A stretch of 62,751 nucleotides of DNA from an uncultured Prevotella sp. (lineage in GTDB: Bacteria; Bacteroidota; Bacteroidia; Bacteroidales; Bacteroidaceae): the NCBI GenBank assembly GCA_946614435.1, contig CAMOGW010000014.1, forward strand, positions 1 through 62,751, written 5' to 3'. Below, one piece after another: positions 60,809 to 62,751 of this stretch (position 1 is its first letter; every line of letters starts with the position of its first letter). The notes under the pieces were generated by a model, which ran no database searches, was not told the DNA's origin, and was given only the letters and a program-made list of their open reading frames with translations. A program made the translations under genes and the position numbers.

Positions 60809-62751
60809 TTATTTCGTTTCCATCTTCAGTTTCACTTCTTTCAGTCCCTGTGCAGTAGCAGTGAGCGTCACGGGGCCAGCCTCACGTGTAGAACGCAGGA
60901 TAACGGAGCAAACGCCATTGTAGAATGAACGCTTGTTGCCCACGGTCATTTCGTTCGAAGTGATGTCGCCATTGATCACGCCCACAATCTCAGCAGGGCC
61001 TTCCACAGCGAAGCTCACCTCCTGATTGGCATTCAGCACCCGGCGGCCCTTGCTGTCAACAGCCGTGATGGTCACGTGTTGCAAATCCATTCCGTCGGCC
61101 TTCCACTGAGGCGCATTCGGGTTCTTTTTCGTTGCCATCGGCAGGTCGGCCTCAGCCGTCATCTTCTTGGCCTCGCCTGTCGTCTCCACCTTATGACGGG
61201 CTACGATTTTTCCGTCTTTGCGGGCTACGGCCTCCAGTGTGCCCGGCTCATAGTCTATCTCGCCCCAACGAATCTGATTGCGCAGCTTGGCATTCTTCAC
61301 GTCGTTCTGCTTCTTGCCCAGACTCTTGCCGTTCAGCAACAGTTCCACCTCATCGGCATTCGTGTAGATATAGACATTGGCCTTCGTCCCTGCCGGACGG
61401 TTCCACAGCTCTGTCATGCGGTCGTTGGCCATCTTCACGCCGTTCCACATCTCGGCCTTCTCGCTTTCCAGGAAGGCAATGTGCACCACAGGCTCTTCAG
61501 GCTTGAAGAACGACTTCATGTAGTATGCCTTTGGCTTTGCCGTCAGGTCAATGTTGAACACGCCCTGTGCCCATCCTTTGGCAGGCCATCCCATGCTCTC
61601 ACCCAGATAGTCGAGCACTCCCCAGTAAGCCAGTCCGATGACCTTGTCGAGATTCATCTCGAAGAAATTTGCGCCCATAGCCTGTGTCGAAGCCTCACTC
61701 TGATAGAACTTCATCCACGGGAACCGACGGCCATCGCCAGGGAAGTACATGTAGCGATAGTTATATGCCTGAACGTCGGTGATCATGGCTAGGTCGCAAG
61801 GCAGCGAGTCGGTGGCCCAGTTGCGGTAGCGCGGATGCATGGCCACGGTCACCAGTCGGGTGCTGTCATATCGGCTCACGAGCGGTCGCATCATCTTATA
61901 CATGGTGACGCCGAAGTCATTGAACGGCTGATTCGGATCCTGCTGCAGCTCGTTGCCCAAGCTCCACATCACCACCGAAGGCGAGTTGCGGTCGCGCTTG
62001 ATCCACTCGGGAATGTCGCTCTGCCACAACTGAGTGAAGTCCACGCGGCCTCCCGTGTGCTGCTTAGTCCATTTGTCGTAGAGTTCATCTACTACCAGAA
62101 GACCGTATTTGTCACACAGCTCAATAAACTCACGGCTATAGGGATTGTGCGAAGTGCGCACATGGTTGATGCCGAACTGCTTCATGAGCTGCAGTCGCTT
62201 CTCGATGGCACGCGGATAGGCAGCAGCACCCAGTGCGCCCAGCGTGTGGTGGTTGGCCATGCCCTTGAGCAGCACTTTCTTGCCATTGAGCTTGAAGCCA
62301 AAGTCGGAGCCTATCTCAATAGTGCGTATGCCGAACGACGAGCAGGCCACGTCGGCCACGCTGCCATTCTCGCGATGCAGCGTAACAATGGCACGATAAA
62401 GATTGGGATGCTCCGTGTCCCACAGTTGGGGTTGGGGTATCTCGATCTCCGGCAGCTGTTGCTCAATGGTACGTGTAGGCGTATTGCGGCGCACCTCAGC
62501 CTTGCCTTCATACACTGTCTGTCCCTGCGGGTCGAGAATCTTTATCTCCACAGGCATTTTCTTGTCGCGCCCACGGGTTGTCACCTCGGCAGAGATGGTC
62601 ACGAATCGGTTGTCGCGAGTAGTGATATAGAGCGGATGGCGCTCAAAATAGACATCCTTCGCAGTGGCCACCAGTCGCACGTTGCGGAACAGTCCGCCAC
62701 CCGTGTACCAGCGCGAGTTGCCCGGTTCGCGTGTGTCAGCCATCACGGCAA
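60809..62751 (-). CDS. GH2 beta-galactosidase-like glycoside hydrolase (N-terminus beyond the window)
   Basis: 647 complete codons are visible; the frame is open to the window end, so the gene is partial. The sugar-binding domain ends at NSRWYTGGGLFRNVRL, followed by the Ig-like domain and the GH2 barrel: LLKGMANHHTLGALGAAAYP, NHVRTSHNPYSREFIELCDK, and MWSLGNELQQDP with the probable acid/base Glu. The nucleophile is probably the Glu in FYQSEAS. Extra C-terminal Ig-like domains follow (MDLQHVTITAVDSKGRRVLN). It should remove a terminal beta-linked sugar such as galactose; the exact specificity cannot be read. It converges with the paaK-ACT pair. Confidence 0.92.
   Translation of the reverse strand, partial: AVMADTREPGNSRWYTGGGLFRNVRLVATAKDVYFERHPLYITTRDNRFVTISAEVTTRGRDKKMPVEIKILDPQGQTVYEGKAEVRRNTPTRTIEQQLPEIEIPQPQLWDTEHPNLYRAIVTLHRENGSVADVACSSFGIRTIEIGSDFGFKLNGKKVLLKGMANHHTLGALGAAAYPRAIEKRLQLMKQFGINHVRTSHNPYSREFIELCDKYGLLVVDELYDKWTKQHTGGRVDFTQLWQSDIPEWIKRDRNSPSVVMWSLGNELQQDPNQPFNDFGVTMYKMMRPLVSRYDSTRLVTVAMHPRYRNWATDSLPCDLAMITDVQAYNYRYMYFPGDGRRFPWMKFYQSEASTQAMGANFFEMNLDKVIGLAYWGVLDYLGESMGWPAKGWAQGVFNIDLTAKPKAYYMKSFFKPEEPVVHIAFLESEKAEMWNGVKMANDRMTELWNRPAGTKANVYIYTNADEVELLLNGKSLGKKQNDVKNAKLRNQIRWGEIDYEPGTLEAVARKDGKIVARHKVETTGEAKKMTAEADLPMATKKNPNAPQWKADGMDLQHVTITAVDSKGRRVLNANQEVSFAVEGPAEIVGVINGDITSNEMTVGNKRSFYNGVCSVILRSTREAGPVTLTATAQGLKEVKLKMETK

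Overview
The window looks like the chromosome of a Bacteroidota, most likely a Prevotella-like member of the Prevotellaceae. The evidence is a SusC/SusD pair, secreted proteins with 'GKKVVMK'-type C-terminal tails, gene pairs such as an XRE-cupin regulator with an acyl-CoA synthetase, and at least a dozen promoters with the Bacteroidota -7 element TAnnTTTG, four of which have TTTG 19-20 bases upstream. No rRNA, tRNA, CRISPR array, prophage or intact insertion sequence was seen.

Layout. 1-2.7 kb: an aromatic amino-acid unit read leftwards (prephenate dehydratase, then an aminotransferase) behind a complete transcription attenuator with a leader peptide containing FYYGFYFYF. 2.8-4.6 kb: a TPR protein and an Rpn/PD-(D/E)XK nuclease. 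4.6-14.6 kb: two very large secreted Ig-like proteins, each followed by a small acidic MKKxYMxP protein and preceded by a short ORF sharing ERLKQQLTDYANRLIAEE, so the region reads as a duplicated cassette. 15.3-19.9 kb: a TolC-MacA-MacB efflux operon. 20.3-24.7 kb: OmpA, RNase Y, ZapA, a coiled-coil protein and a conserved hypothetical. 24.9-28.8 kb: RfbA, a Wzc-type tyrosine kinase with an extreme Tyr-Gly tail and a HAD hydrolase. 29.1-36.5 kb: ThrS, an ECF sigma factor, Rpe, an XRE-cupin regulator, acyl-CoA synthetase and Fmt. 36.6-43.6 kb: a ClC channel, two gene remnants, an SLC13 transporter, TsaC and a CotH-like protein. 43.7-47.3 kb: a GH27 alpha-galactosidase and a small secreted protein with a partial duplicate. 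47.7-53.4 kb: an RND efflux operon. 53.6-58.8 kb: AraC-SusC-SusD. 58.9-60.7 kb: phenylacetate-CoA ligase and an ACT protein. 60.8 kb to the end: a GH2 enzyme cut by the window.

How it fits together: housekeeping (translation, tRNA modification, RNA decay, division) is interleaved with envelope functions (two tripartite pumps, glycan uptake and hydrolysis, exopolysaccharide, large secreted adhesin-like proteins). tsaC, clc, fmt and rpe keep the same order but are separated by accessory genes and gene remnants.

Most notable signals: (1) the Phe/Tyr leader-peptide attenuator upstream of pheA, with promoter, leader ORF, antiterminator, terminator and RBS all readable; (2) a set of locus-specific imperfect palindromes at gene ends, whose arms are built of 7-9 base direct repeats and which at two loci have one arm amplified into a tandem array; (3) the duplicated 'short ORF - giant secreted protein - small acidic protein' cassette.
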